Below are positions 63,991 to 64,000 of a stretch of DNA of 64,000 nucleotides, in pieces; the first letter of the stretch is position 1, and every line of letters begins with the position of its first letter. Origin of the DNA: an uncultured Bacteroidales bacterium (GTDB lineage: Bacteria > Bacteroidota > Bacteroidia > Bacteroidales > Bacteroidaceae). The notes below the pieces were generated by a model. That model was not told where the DNA came from. It ran no database searches and saw only the letters and a program-made list of their open reading frames with translations. A program made the translations under genes and the position numbers. Location of the stretch: NCBI GenBank assembly GCA_902788315.1, contig CADAJS010000022.1, positions 1 through 64,000 of the forward strand, read 5' to 3'.

Positions 63991-64000
63991 CCAAACTTTT

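Overview
The window looks like a chromosomal segment of a Bacteroidales bacterium, most likely a Prevotellaceae member. The evidence is: promoters of the Bacteroidetes type (TTTG, about 19 bases, then TAnnTTTG); SusC/SusD outer-membrane pairs; an UpxY/NusG-like antiterminator beside a sugar-nucleotide gene; small proteins with Prevotella-like C-terminal tail domains; and Bacteroidales gene orders such as ruvX-def-TPR and coaX-porin-lptC-CBS protein. No phage, plasmid or CRISPR locus is visible.

Layout. 1-2.5 kb: start of a polysaccharide locus on the minus strand (antiterminator, then rmlB running off the left edge). 2.5-3.8 kb: an array of repeat elements with a GxxExxY nuclease-like gene inside it. 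3.8-8.6 kb: a fused glutaminase/carbamoyl-phosphate synthase of eukaryote-like (CAD-like) sequence, preceded by a coupled small ORF. 8.6-13.8 kb: tRNA-Thr, mltG, malQ, a probable 6S-like RNA and a GNAT enzyme. 13.8-24.7 kb: the thrS-infC-rpmI-rplT translation operon and the TPR-def-ruvX block, separated by three secreted hydrolase-like genes. 24.7-31 kb: SPOR lipoprotein, a YtxH/holin-like envelope operon, M64 peptidase, HD and PHP hydrolases, msrA, pfkA. 31-41.7 kb: rpsA, rnz, an ECF sigma/anti-sigma/CpxP-like operon, mazG, SIMPL protein, valS. 41.7-52.8 kb: an accessory region with a serine DNA invertase flanked by inverted repeats, then a SusC/SusD/lipoprotein/M6-protease operon that could serve oligopeptide capture. 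52.8-64 kb: secA with its neighbours, coaX, an outer-membrane barrel, lptC and a CNNM/CBS protein.

The most notable non-coding signal is an 88-bp promoter cassette. It is repeated in tandem with exactly the same period upstream of pfkA (three promoter copies), valS (two) and coaX (one intact, one decayed). Each intact copy holds a TTTG-N19-TAnCTTTG promoter. Other structures worth a second look are the GxxExxY gene bounded by direct repeats, the inverted repeats bracketing the invertase gene, a 39-bp in-frame tandem repeat inside rmlB, a pseudo-phosphatase next to secA, and a likely frameshift in the SusE/F-like lipoprotein.
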